From the NCBI GenBank assembly GCA_964059195.1, contig CAXKWD010000007.1, positions 151,453,769 through 151,517,768 of the forward strand: DNA of 64,000 nucleotides, given 5' to 3'. Positions 45,352-56,990 of this stretch are shown piece by piece. Below the pieces are notes generated by a model. It was not told where the DNA came from, made no database searches, and worked only from the letters and a program-made list of their open reading frames with translations. The stretch comes from Ectobius pallidus (taxonomy: Eukaryota > Arthropoda > Insecta > Blattodea > Ectobiidae). The translations under genes and the position numbers were made by a program. The stretch's first letter is position 1, and each line of letters begins with the position of its first letter.

Positions 45352-45910
45352 TATGACCATTGTAAGCTCTAATAAATATTTCAAAAGTGACATTCCTCAT
45401 ATCCCCATGTATGCCTATTGTAGCCTATAAGGTAAAATGAACTAACCTTATGGAAGTGAATATTCAACAAACTGAGAAAACTTTTGGCTTCATTTGTATC
45501 TTTCAACATTTTAAAATAGTATTTAATTTTCAGAAAAAAAAAATAGTTGCCTTGACTTATGCCCTATCCTTCGTATTTGTAACAGCCAAATATAGGGAAT
45601 TCATTTTATGCGGAAACTTTTTAACAGCGTTGCTCCTGCTCACACTTTCCCCGCTGTTGCGCTTGCACCGGCCGGGACCGTGTTCCGTTACTACCGGCAA
45701 ATCGGCAAAACAAGACTTTAGAAACAATACAAAATAGAATAACTCAACCAATTTATTATCAAAATAGGCCTACATGTAGAGGCTTATTACTCACCATTTT
45801 GTACGGATGGTACAGTCAGGATATTTACGAGAAAATCTCCGAACGCGCCTTCTATGGTTATTTTTCAATAAGTAACATTCCACCAAATAAATTCGCTGTT
45901 CAACCGTATA

Positions 45911-46117
45911 CGACCACTACACAATATTCACTGTTCCTTTGTTTCCCATCATTTCAAGTATTAGAAGTCAGTGGCGTGCATATCCTTGGGAGATTTTATG
46001 TTATAACAGGAAGAATTGAATCCATAGAGCAAATAACTCCTAATAAAAGTTGCTTGTCTATGTCCCCTCTATACACAGGTAAAATATTTCGGTGTTATTC
46101 ATTAACACCCTGTATGA
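45911..46117 (+). repeat. Near-identical local duplicate of 45151-45357
   Basis: GACCACTACACAATATTCAC through TTCATTAACACCCTGTATGAC is the same as 760 bp upstream apart from a few bases (for example AAAATCTCC versus AATAACTCC). Confidence 0.9.
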
Positions 46118-46734
46118 CATTTTCGATTATTGTCTTACGTAACACACAACAATAGACAAGCGTCTCACCACAAGACACTACAAGACACCGAAGCAACTAA
46201 CCGTTTGTAGGGTCTATGCTTTGTACAATGCTAGCGCGGCAATGCGGCAGCGATGCGAGGTTTCCTCATAAAATGGACTCACTGTATTATTAAGTGCCAG
46301 AATTGTACTTTACGAGATTGTGTGGGGACGAGAAAATGTCCGTGTGTGTGTGTGTACGAGCGATAACTCAAATGCGCTTTATCGGATGTTCATGAAACTT
46401 GGTATACGCATTTATAACGTCCATGCGAAGAAACCTATTGATATTGGACCAAAAAGGTTGACCGGTACCGGAGTAAAGCCCAATTTTGTGCATATTTTAT
46501 GGAAATATATTAGAAAGAATTTATCAGATGGAAATCAGTTCTCAATGCAACATATTGTTTTACAGTGTTCATATACGGCTTTGAAACTTGCAATACAGAT
46601 AGCTTTGACAAATAACACTACCCACATATTCCTTCACATATGCTTATGAAACTAGACCTTTGTTCTTCCGTAAACCCTGCTTAATGAATCAATCTGGAAC
46701 TTAACTCGAACATCAATTTAAATAGTAGCCTATA

Positions 46735-47165
46735 TTGCGATACAAGTGCCGTAAGCGATGCAAACGGATCGAGGGGCGCCGAGTTTTTTCAATTTTCCGA
46801 GATCCGTTATGCGCTTACGGCACGAGTATTGCATGCTATTTCTTGCACGAAGATTATTTATATCAATTTAATTATATTAATTAAGATGTTACCTGAAAAT
46901 ATTATGTAAATACGTACATTATTGAAGATAGATGTTTATTTCAGAAAGTGATTCGCATGTGTTTGTTGTTATGGGAACCGAATATTTATCCTGGGGGGCC
47001 TTGTCCATAAAGGCTTGTATTATGATGTGTGGCGTAAGTAAATTCTTACCGCACGGAAATTTGTTTTGTTTCCATAGCAACAAGATTGCGTGCGGGAATG
47101 CCAACTTACGATCCTCGGCAGCAATATTCGTAAGTACCACTAATTAGTTAAGTCGTGCAAAAAAA
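46735..47165 (+). repeat. Hairpin-ended dispersed repeat (diverged copy)
   Basis: Same layout as 15683-16166, with a different but still self-complementary stem: GTGCCGTAAGCG...AACGGATC pairs with GATCCGTT...CGCTTACGGCAC (about 46747-46823). The other end is near AAGTCGTGCAAAAAAAC. Confidence 0.85.
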
Positions 47166-47236
47166 CTTATACTGTATTCTGCAATTATCACTGATTTAAA
47201 CAAAAACATTCTAGCACGTTGTTCACAAGCTTACCT

Positions 47237-47237
47237 G

Positions 47238-47297
<60 letters not shown>
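47237..47297. repeat. (ATT)n microsatellite at the end of a dispersed repeat
   Basis: About 20 units directly after AAGCTTACCTGA, the conserved end of the AAGTGCCAGAATGG family. Equivalent tracts are near 39222 and 56021-56062. Confidence 0.95.
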
Positions 47298-47597
47298 GTT
47301 ACTACTGTTATTTTTATTACTCTTATTATTTTCATTATTGTTATTATTTTATTAGGCTATTGTTGATATTACTAGGATTAGGCTTTATGTCAAAGTGCAA
47401 CATACTGGGGGCGTGTCGCACACCTGTGCGGAGGCGGGGTCAAGACCCGTGTTTCTCTTATCACATCGCATAATTACTCTCCACCCTAACTACAATTTTA
47501 CAGCACGTTATGTAATAGTTTATTGCTGCCTCATTGTATAAAATCTGTCACATTTTTGTCGTTGCCATCACAACCCTTTGTGAACCTTGACATTTAA

Positions 47598-48141
47598 AAA
47601 ATCCCTTTAGGCAAGCCTACAGGCTGAGGTAGATTTCTAAGTGCTTTTGGTTAATTTACTGTCGCTGCGTAGCACTCTTCTTCTTTAGCCTTGGCACGAC
47701 AAACCCGCAATAATAACAGCAAAAAAAAAGGAAATATCACTTTTCAAACGTTCAAATCTCGCCTTATATGAGAACTATCAAGAAACTAGTTATTGATTTG
47801 TAGAGTACTCATCAAGAGCTTTTCAACGATACCCCACAAGACGTAGTTTCAAAAATTTCGAATTTCCATCCCCTCACCCCCACCCCCACTCGTACCCCCA
47901 AAACCCCTTAATTGTTGGTGTCACTGTGAACTCCATAGGGAGTACTCTAATTTATTCAAACAAAGTTTCCCTCTATACTTCATAGGGGCCGAGATATAAA
48001 TGTTTTAAAATTTCAACCCCCTCCCCCGACCACCCCCTTGGGCCAATTTTGCTCATTAACGAAATTGTCCGAGCTATTGGGCCTAGAAATAATATAATAA
48101 AATTTGGTTCAAATATCTTCAAAATTACGGCCGCTAGCGTG

Positions 48142-48189
<48 letters not shown>

Positions 48190-48330
48190 CACAATTTTTT
48201 TTTGAACAGGCGGTGGTTTCGTACTTAGGGAGGCATGAAACATAAAGATATGAAAGAATTTTTCGAAAATCATGACATGGTATCCATTCCAATAGGTAGA
48301 TTTTTCTTCGAAATCTACCTAAAAAGATTT
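47598..48330 (+). repeat. Dispersed repeat with internal (TA)n (copy 3)
   Basis: Same order of words as 12280-13000. TA tract 48145-48185, T tract 9 bp. Ends near hairpin GGTAGATTTTTC/GAAATCTACC. Confidence 0.87.
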
Positions 48331-48360
48331 CACTCTGTATTCTGATCTTTATTTATTTAT

Positions 48361-48470
48361 TTACTCAGATGTTTTTATACTCCTTTTAGCTACGAGGCTA
48401 TCAGGAGTTCGGTGTATGTGTCTATACCGTATGGTAGGCCACGGAACTATTAATAATTGTCAATTGATTC
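48361..48470 (-). mobile_element. SINE 3' fragment (family of 53983-54319)
   Basis: TTTATACTCCTTTTAGC, ATCAGGAGTTCGG and GGTAGGCCACGGAACT match the 3' half of that SINE family in reverse. Confidence 0.7.
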
Positions 48471-48472
48471 TA

Positions 48473-48790
48473 TGAGGGTCATTTCAAAAGTTCTGCACAC
48501 TGTAAGATAGAATGGAAGAAAATAATTTAATTTGCAAAATACCTTTACAGGCCTTCAATATAATCTTCATTCTTCCTTATGACAGCTTCCCAACGTTGTG
48601 GCAATTTTTTTATTCTGGATAGGGCACCTTCATTGTTGAGCTGTCTGATTACTCAGGTAACCTCACTGGAAGCTTCATCAATTGTAACAAAACGTTTTCC
48701 AAGTCTATGGATGGGAAAGACTTCCCCACCCATCATACAGTCCTGATTTGAGCCCACCAGACTTAATTTGTTTCCAAAATTGAAGGAAGT
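48473..48790 (-). pseudogene. Mariner remnant with inverted halves
   Basis: Starts after TA with TGAGGGTCATTTCAAAAGTT. The minus strand encodes VIRQLNNEGALSRIKKLPQR then WEAVIRKNEDYIEGL and stop (mariner C-terminus). The plus strand beyond encodes HPSYSPDLSPPDLICF. The two pieces therefore face opposite ways. Confidence 0.75.
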
Positions 48791-48989
48791 CAGGATGTGC
48801 AATTGAACTGTCTGCTATCTGCCAAATTAAAATGACCTTATGTGCAAAATATTAGCATAACTTAACGTTTCGGGGGGCTGTAGCCCCCTCAGCCCCCCTC
48901 TGAATACGCCCCTCATTTTTCGCTAGAAAGTGGAATTACACTTACCCTACTTCAGTCTGTGCTCAGCATTTTTTCAATAATGATATTTA

Positions 48990-49205
48990 ATGGGCTATGA
49001 TTGTTTTGCATTTCACAGAGGACTTGGATTGTTTTTCCCCTGTACGCTATTCTTTCCTGCCGATTTTAAGAGGACTATATGAGTTCTTTTCATGTATCGC
49101 TGATCTGAAATGCAGTATATATTTTCTGGAACCTGGTTGAGTGGAAGAGAAGGCCTTATGGCCTTAACTCTGCCAGGCAAAATAAATCATTTACTACTAC
49201 TACTA
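48990..49205 (+). mobile_element. LINE 3' end
   Basis: GAGAAGGCCTTATGGCCTTAA, then (TAC)n. Same 3' region as 31411-31720 in opposite orientation. Confidence 0.55.
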
Positions 49206-49739
49206 CTACTACAATCCTAGAAGTCAATAGAATAAAAATCCCGAATTTCCCACAAAAGTGGACTTGGATTGTTTCTCCAGTTGCACCCTTCATTTTAATG
49301 TAAAAGGTGTATTTAGGCTACCCCATAAACATTATACTATGGATGTAGCCCATCTTATGAAATAGCCCTGGTTTGAAATTAGCTCTACGTTATTAATTAC
49401 ACCTAAAGCGTCAGTGCTGAATAAATCATGGGTGTCATGACAACCACTTTAAAAAAAAGTTGAAAGTCATAATGCGCCGTACTTTTCCCCCCTTTCTCTC
49501 TAACACAAGGACGCATTAATGACAGTCTTGGTGTGGGGATAAGCCAGTGACACTTGGAGAATTATGAAGTCTCCTTCAATCAAACACCTTCTTACGGAAG
49601 ACGAGCTTCGAAACATCTGTTATTTAACATATCATCTTCATTCCAAATGAAATGGGAATTCTACTTAAGCCCTCTTGGAAATAGCTATACCACGAGTTCT
49701 AATAATTTGACTAATTGAGCTCAATGTTTTGTATTTATT

Positions 49740-50560
49740 TTCTTACACTGCAAGTGGGTCAACAACCCGGTGGCAGTGGTGCAATAAATACCAGCCATAC
49801 CTAGGCTATATACAAAAATGACACTACACATTAAATATCACATTAAATACATATACATTACACATTAAATAAATACCAGCCATACATATAGGCTATACAA
49901 AATTGACACACTAAACATACACTTACACATTAAATATCGCAACAGCTATCCACATAACTGATAATTAAATATATATATTTAAAACTATAACATATAAAAA
50001 TTGCATACTGAGAATATTATAGAGAAGAAAAAAATTATACATTATCATATACCCTATTCATTATATTTTTAAAAATTTTGGCGTTAGCAGGAAATGTTTC
50101 GAAGATTTCTGCAGGTAAATCTTTCCAATCCTGAATCCCTCTAGCTATTTAAAAAAGGAAATTTGCCAATATTACTTCTCTGAGATCTACCTCTTATTTT
50201 GTATTTGTGATCCTTCCTACTTTTGTAATCTGGTTCTTTAATTTTGCTGTGAAGCTCTTCCCATGCCGGTTGTTTCGTGTATACACAATACATACATTTT
50301 AATCTATTTATTTTCCTTCTGGATTCTAAAGATTTCCACCCTAGTGTTTTTAACATAGCCGTAACGCTGTCAGTTTGTTGGTGCTTATTCATAACAAATC
50401 TTGCAGCTTTTCTCTGCACCATTTCTGTGTTATTAGACCTGCCTGATACGGATCCCATACACTTACATCATATTCCAAATTTGGTCTCACTAATGATTTA
50501 TAAGCTAACTCTTTGGTTTTTAAGTTGCTTCCCCTTAATGCTCTAAATACGAAGTGCAAT
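49740..50560 (-). pseudogene. CR1/Jockey-type LINE, reverse-transcriptase C-terminus
   Basis: Minus strand VQRKAARFVMNKHQQTDSVT, then LKTLGWKSLESRRKINRLKC, and after a stop IYLQKSSKHFLLTPKFLKI. The VQRRAARFV...SVT.ML..LGW..L..RR order is diagnostic of CR1-like LINEs. Confidence 0.82.
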
Positions 50561-51370
50561 ATTTTATATGCCTTGCTAATTTTCTTGTCATGAATGTTAT
50601 TTCGAGACAGAAGTTCAATAAATAATTATCTTATGATATGAAACATGAGTTCAAAAGCGATATTAAATTACCCAATTAAAAGTCGACACTTTATTCGACT
50701 AGATAATTCTATGCGAAGAAAAATAGCTCCATTTTTGTAATTTTGTTCCCAAACAAAAGCAAAGCAAACGATGTTATGTACCAGTAAGAGGTTTTATTTC
50801 CAGTAGAAGTTCATTACAACAACTTATGTATCAACTTTGGTTAAGAAGTTAACTCGAAGATTTCCTAGGTAGGCCAATAGAAATAATTATCATGACATGA
50901 TACACTCATTAGGTTCAATTAAATTACGCAAGTAAAACTCATCGCAAGTGGTACTCGGTTAGATAATAGGCACGACCGAAAGATAGTATGCTTTTTAGAT
51001 TTTGTTTATTTTTCTCACAGAGTAAGTAAACTGAAGTCGGACTGCATAGAAAATAATTTGCACAATGATTAGTCCCTATGCTTAATGCATTTCTCGAATA
51101 GTTCTTTCCATGATTGTTGTGGTTTTTGTATAACAGTAGGCCTTTTGGAAAAGTGAGAAGAACATGCACACAAATACTATATGATTTAACCTTTTGTACA
51201 AAAAATTGGATCACAGAGTTTTTATGAGGCTGAAGCAAATGGATGCGAATTCCAGCAGTCCTGTCACCCACTTTGTATCAGAATGGCATGAGAGAAACTT
51301 TTCCTAATTCATTCTTATGGTAGAGAAATATATCCGGGTCATGAAACCATTGAATAATGTTTCTGATAAT
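50561..51370. other. No feature seen
   Basis: AT-rich, unique-looking DNA. The frame 50939-51271 has no recognised motif. Confidence 0.35.
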
Positions 51371-51373
51371 ATT

Positions 51374-51480
51374 TTAGGAGAAAACTTCCTCTGACACTGG
51401 GAATCGAACCCGTGACCTTCCGGGAACTTCGGTGAATAGAACTCTGGCTAGCTCAGTGTGGGAGAGAATCGGCACGGAAA
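51374..51480 (-). repeat. tRNA-like sequence
   Basis: Minus strand CTGAGCTAGCCAGAGTTC and CACGGGTTCGATTCCCAGTG resemble A and B boxes. No cloverleaf by eye; probably a SINE head. Confidence 0.45.
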
Positions 51481-51562
51481 GCCAAAGGTTACAAGGTATG
51501 AATGTTGGTGTCACATTTCCAACAAAATTGCCAATATCTTTTTTTTTTAATTCAGCTGTGTT

Positions 51563-52861
51563 CATGGCTGTACGGTGGGGGAGGGTTGAGGGGGTTGAAA
51601 CCCCTCCCGAAATATCTGCGATTTTTTAAGGATTATAACATAATGTTAGTAAATAAATAAATAAAAAACGAATGGTTTGATTATTACGTATATTTTCTTA
51701 CATAACTCAGCAATATTAAAATAATTCTTGTAAATGTTAATTTCTAATTAATGACTGAATGAATTAATGTTGCTGCACGTGTCATTTTGTTTCTGGCATT
51801 TTGTTTCTCTATATATATAAAAGGCTTTGTCCTGACTGACAGGAATCAACGTAGAGCCTAAACTATAACAGGTAGAGACTTGGAATTTTGACAGTACCTT
51901 CGTTTCATAATGTAGGTGCTCACTAAGAAAGGATTTTGAAAAATTCTGATTTTAAATGCTAAAAATCAAATGTTTTTGAGAATACTTAATCCCTTTTTAC
52001 ACAGAATTATCGAATCCGAATCACATTTGACATTAAAACATATTGTTGCCAGTGGGTTTCAGATGGATTTGGAATTAAATTAAATGGAAGTTTGACAATT
52101 ACAGTTGGCTTTGTCTATTTTTGTCATACCTTGGAAATTAAACTTTCGCAATCGCTTGAATGTCGTAAGCCTTAATATGGTCAAACATTGTTTTAATTGG
52201 ACGAAACTCACTATACAGGGGTTTTCTGGACCAAGGAACTCGAATCTGAGGTCGCTCTTACCAGGCGATGCTATCTAATCGTGGTATGTAGTCCACGTGA
52301 TTTAGGTGTTAATAAATATAATGATTTAACTATTATGCTCTTAATTTTTAATTTTTGAAATAATTGTCGCGGGCACATGCTAGTAAATTTATAAGTGTTC
52401 TGTGAAAATGACTCCGCTTATATACATATCAAATGAAAAGCAATATCCCACAGTATTTCGAGGTAGGTTGCAAACCTGTGAGGCCTCAACTCTCGAAAAT
52501 AGAGGTACAGGTACTTTTCATTTTAAATTTAGCATCTTCTGGTGAAAGGTGTAAGAAACCCTGTGATCGTATCATGGACTAAATTGCAGCTTACGGGGAG
52601 AATATATGTGTAGGAATCCAGAGGACTTAAATGCGTTAACATTATGCATATTGTGTGATTCCACTTTCATTCTAAATATGTGGGTAAGTTTTGCAATGTT
52701 CCGTCCAGTCAAAAGCTAGAGTACTCCTTAAGTAGTTTTTATAAAAAAGAAGTATTGACCACAATAAAACTGTTTAATTACTAAAAGTTGTGTGATTCAC
52801 ATGGAGCTGAGATAACATTATATTCAACCCTCTCCGAACAGAATTTCACCGTACGCCCATG
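51563..52861. mobile_element. hAT element with exact 8-bp target duplication, holding a Helitron
   Basis: GCTGTGTT flanks both sides (51555-51562, 52862-52869). Ends CATGGCTGTACGGTG and inverted CATGGGCGTACGGTG. The Helitron 51806-52383 is nested in it. It is inserted in a SINE tail. Confidence 0.9.
51806..52383 (+). mobile_element. Non-autonomous Helitron (copy 3)
   Basis: TCTCTATATATATAAAAGG start, ends CGCGGGCACATG then CTAG|T. The 5' neighbour is T rather than the usual A, and half of the 3' hairpin is lost. Confidence 0.78.
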
Positions 52862-53812
52862 GCTGTGTTTATACTCCTTTTAGTTTCGATGCTATATCAG
52901 GAGTTCGGGACCTACAGTAGGGTAGGCCATGGAACTTTTGCTCGTCAATTATTTCCATTGTCGGTGTATTTAATGGAGTAAATTTAAACTGATATTAATT
53001 TTACACGGACGAGATACAATATGGAGTGGTGAGGATGATTCATGGTATGTAAATATTAGGGATGGGTCGATACCAGATTTTCTCGATACTCGATACCGAT
53101 ACATGATTTTTTCCTCGATACTCGATACTTCGATACTCGATACCGTCAACATTTCCAGTTTCAATAAATAGGTAGGCTACATTAAAAATTAAAAGTTGAG
53201 AGAACTGTGTAATACCAACTAAATTAAGTGTGCATATTTAATGAGGCAAAATTTAATATCATCAGTAGCCTATAATTATTTTTAAACTCTATATTAAAAC
53301 TAAAATTAGTTTTTGTAACTTACAAATTTTTGTTAAAAAATTACAATGGGGTTTGGACAGTCAGCTTGCTTGTTGGTTATTGTTATTGAAACGTTTGAGA
53401 GAAAACGAAACAATTAATAATCTCTTCTGTTTGGATTTTAAAAGTAGGAAAGTCTTTATTTATGACTAGACAAAAGTCACAGAGTGGTTTTCTCCACTTC
53501 AAGGAGAAATAGAAGTATTTACTATATTTAGTAGACTACTAAAAGCAGAAAGAGATACCGCATTTCCTTAAATTGCAGTTACCGAAGTATCGAAAAAGTA
53601 TCGAGCGAGTTTTCTGAAGTATCGCTCGATGCCGATACCATGCAAGTATCGAGAGTATCGAGGTATCGAAAGTATCGAGGACCCATCCCTAGTAAATATT
53701 CAATTCGGCATTTGCCTTTACGACTGAGGAAACCACGAAAAAAAAAAAAAAAACTCATGTCGAATGCGAGTCCAAGACGTTACCATCTGAGCCACCTTGT
53801 TCGGTTTTCTCA
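52862..53812 (-). mobile_element. SINE split by a hAT element
   Basis: Minus-strand head GTGGCTCAGATGGTAACGTC (53755-53812) and the 3' body (52862-53056) belong to one SINE of the 53983-54319 family, separated by the hAT at 53057-53691. Its tail continues left of the hAT at 51563. Confidence 0.8.
53057..53691. mobile_element. hAT element with GATACTCGATAC words and exact 8-bp target duplication
   Basis: GTAAATAT flanks both sides (53049-53056, 53692-53699). Ends TAGGGATGGGTC/TAGGGATGGGTC inverted. Both ends carry arrays of CGATACTCGATAC-type words. Confidence 0.93.
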
Positions 53813-53982
53813 ATATTATTATTTTGCTATTATTAGTATTATAATTGTTATAATTATTTTTGTACCCAATATTTTAACCCTAGTACATAATTTATTTCGG
53901 TTAGTGAAGTTACTTAGAGTATCGTTAATAAATGTCGAAAAAATATTTAAAAACGAACAACAGCACAAGGTTTTTCTTACGA

Positions 53983-54319
53983 AGCGAGGTGCCCGAGATG
54001 GTAGCGTCTTGGACTCGCATTTGGGAGGTCCCGGGTTCAAACCTGTGACTTTGGGGGGTTTTCATGGTTTCCTCATTCGTAAAGAGACATTCAGAATTGG
54101 AATTTAACTTACCGTGACTGGTGGCCGTTGTTTCATTCTGTGTCATGTCCATTAAAATTAAATATAGTCTTAAGTTGAACTAACAATTAGCATCAACAAT
54201 AGCAAAGGGTTGCACATCAGTAGTTGCATGACCTAATCTGGTGTATCTTCTGAACCTGAATTCTTGATGTGACCTCGATGTTCAAAGGAGTATAAATAAA
54301 GCTGAATTTAAAAAAAATT
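53983..54319 (+). mobile_element. tRNA-derived SINE
   Basis: Head GAGGTGCCCGAGATGGTAGC and GTCCCGGGTTCAAACC; 3' end GGAGTATAAATAAAGCTGAA and an A tail. A second copy is at 55139-55490. Confidence 0.82.
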
Positions 54320-54408
54320 ATAAGTTTCTTGCAGTTACTTAAATGTAACGTTAAAATCTGTCATTATATAACTTATGCGAAATTTTAACAACAGATTTCT
54401 GTGATGAG

Positions 54409-55062
54409 TAGGATTCGGATGTTTAAGACCTAAAAATTGGAAAACATGACTGCAAATGTGACCTTAAAAATGAATAAATATGACCCAAAAATCCTAAATA
54501 TGACCTCATTAAAGAACGTATTTTCTGAAAATAAATGTTCCAATTTAAAACGTTTAATGACACTAAATTGTGACTTCACATTAATTTGATAACAAGATTT
54601 TAACAATTTTACAGATTATTTACAGTTTTATTTGTAAATACCTTCTAATCTGTTAATGTTTCCAAATACCACTGCAAATGTGAAGTGGAAATATTTTTAA
54701 AACATGTTCATTGGAAGTTGTTAACAACAAGGAGGAAGAGGTAATTATGCTTTTACTTGCTATTGTCCCTTCACATTTCAGTTACAGTAAAACCAAAATG
54801 TTCGTGACTCTTTTTCGGAAAAATGTAAGTCGACAATTTAATATACATACTGCATAATTGTGCTTTTTTTTTTACCGAATCATAGTTGTAATTTCAACTA
54901 TGACCGAAATATGACCGAGGCCTTTAAATGACTAAAATATGACTTTATATGCAAAACAAAAACGGTGAGATTAGGATAACAAATGTGCATGTTTAATTTG
55001 TGTTTGCGGCGGGAATGGAGGTCAGGATAAAAATATGACATGTTATAAACATCCAAAGCCTG
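54409..55062 (+). mobile_element. hAT-like element with TATGACC words (copy)
   Basis: Ends TAGGATTCGGATGTTTA and inverted CAGGCTTTGGATGTTTATAA. Flanks GTGATGAG and GTGATTCA agree at 5 of 8. TATGACC-type words repeat six or more times near the left end. Confidence 0.78.
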
Positions 55063-55138
55063 GTGATTCATCACAATTACTCATAGGTCTACAGCCTTGT
55101 GGTGATTCTATGTGAAAGCGCTGAAAATAACTTTAGAA

Positions 55139-55490
55139 ACCGAGCGAGGTGCCCGAGTTTGTAACGTCTTGGACTCGCATTCGGGATGTCCAAGGTTCAA
55201 ATCCCATGGCCAGCCCATTTGACGTGGGATTTTTCATGGTTTTCCCAGTCGTAATTGGATATTTACATACCATGAATCTTGCTCACAATTTCATCCTGCA
55301 CCATAACTTATTCATTTAAATTAATATCAGTTGAAATTTACTCCATAAATACATTGACTATAGAAACAATTGACAATCAACAGTTCCATGGCCTACCCTA
55401 CTGCGTAGACACAGATCCCTAACTCCTGATATGGCCTCACGGTTAAAAGGAGTATAAACACAGCTGAATTAATTTAAAAAAAACTTCCAA
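55139..55490 (+). mobile_element. tRNA-derived SINE
   Basis: Head GAGGTGCCCGAGTTTGTAAC and CCAAGGTTCAAATCCC; 3' end AAAGGAGTATAAACACAGCT and an A-rich tail. Full length. Confidence 0.85.
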
Positions 55491-56014
55491 ATTTACCAAG
55501 CGCAGAAGCGAACTATGGTTTAACGAAATCTGGTTCAAAGTACTTCCTTCCGAATATGTCAAACTTACTTGGGGGGGAAAAAAAAAGATTACAACCTTTG
55601 TTTATGACGCCGATGCCTTGATTTTTATCACACCCACGTGTGAGGTTGCTAATATAAACAATTGCCTACTGCCAGGCGTGTTTCCTGTTTAATGTGAGTT
55701 TGATTGTGTTGGCGTGTAATTCGATTTTTAAAAAATCGCCACGCATCAACGCTTTTATTTTTTTCCCCGCAACGCTTCGATTGAATATTGGCAACATCTG
55801 CTGGGACACATCAAAGTCGCATCAAAAGAATTTGCATGTGTAAAAAAAAATACTGCATCATGCATCATGTGGTATACGCAAGTCGAATTTCTATTGTAAA
55901 GCACGGCTGATTTGCCAGACACTTCCATGTGGGATTATAAATCTTTCCTTCCATGAACACCTTACCTTAGATCTTACAATAGTTAAGTTGCCGGGTGATG
56001 ATGATGTTGATGAT
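55491..56014. other. No feature seen
   Basis: Unique-looking DNA. No frame or repeat boundary recognised. Confidence 0.35.
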
Positions 56015-56015
56015 A

Positions 56016-56066
<51 letters not shown>

Positions 56067-56260
56067 CAGGTAAACTGATGTAACAAAGTGGCAGAATGCT
56101 TTTGTTTAATCAGTGATAATTACAAGCCTAAGCAAAAAAAAGTTATTTTTGTAATAGATCGCCGAGTTAAGCTCCAGATTGAAAAGCATAGCCTATCTCA
56201 TAAAGTACCATTCTGACAATAAAGTAGGCCTACTAATTTACTTTGACCTGATAGAGAATT
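56015..56260 (-). repeat. (AAT)n plus short copy of the AAGTGCCAGAATGG family
   Basis: The (AAT)n tract (56021-56062) is followed by ATCAGGTAAACTGATGTAAC and ATAAAGTACCATTCTGAC. The middle of the family is deleted. Confidence 0.8.
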
Positions 56261-56299
56261 CGGATTTATATATAAATATATATAATATTAATCTCAGAT

Positions 56300-56990
56300 A
56301 CTTACTTACTCAATGCCAATAGACAATTCCTAAGCCAGCTAAAGGAATATTATCTATTTTATGGAACCCGAAGGTTCTTTGCCGCACTTACCTGAGCCCG
56401 CCATTCAACCCTATTCTGTGCTAATTCCATCCAACCATCCCTCGCAAATCCGGCTTCCCTTAAATCTCTGCTAATATTGTACCCCACCTACATCTAGGTC
56501 TTCCAAGTGGTCTTTTCCCTTCGGATCTCCCAGTCATTATTTTTGAGATAGCCTATGTCTTTCACCCCCCATGCGCGCAACATGTCCAGCCTATTTCATC
56601 CTCCGTGATATAATTACCCTTACTGTATCCGGTGCAGAGTACAGGTCATGAAGCTCGTCGTTATGCAGTTTTCTCCAGTCCCCACTTTCATCTCTCTTAG
56701 GCCCAAATATTTTCCTAAGCACCCTGTTTTCGAACACTCTCAGATGATGTTCTTCTCGAAGAGTAAGCGACCATGTCTCACATCCATATAGGCCTAATAC
56801 AACTGGCAATATAATTGTCTTATAAAATTTTATTTTTAGATTTCTGGACAGAAGACGAGAATTTCTGAACTGCATAAAAGCAGGCATTTCCTTATTTAAG
56901 TCTATACTTAACCCCTGCGTTAATATTATTTGTATCTGTAATTTTTGCTCCCAGATATTTACATAAAAGACGTTTAGGCCTATATTTGTC
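56300..56990 (-). pseudogene. RTE-type LINE, reverse-transcriptase C-terminus and 3' end
   Basis: Minus strand: FRNSRLLSRNLKIKFYKTII, then [34 protein letters not shown] and [19 protein letters not shown]. Downstream frames are shifted. Ends in (AAGT)n as at 6005. This is the longest coding remnant of this family here. Confidence 0.88.
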
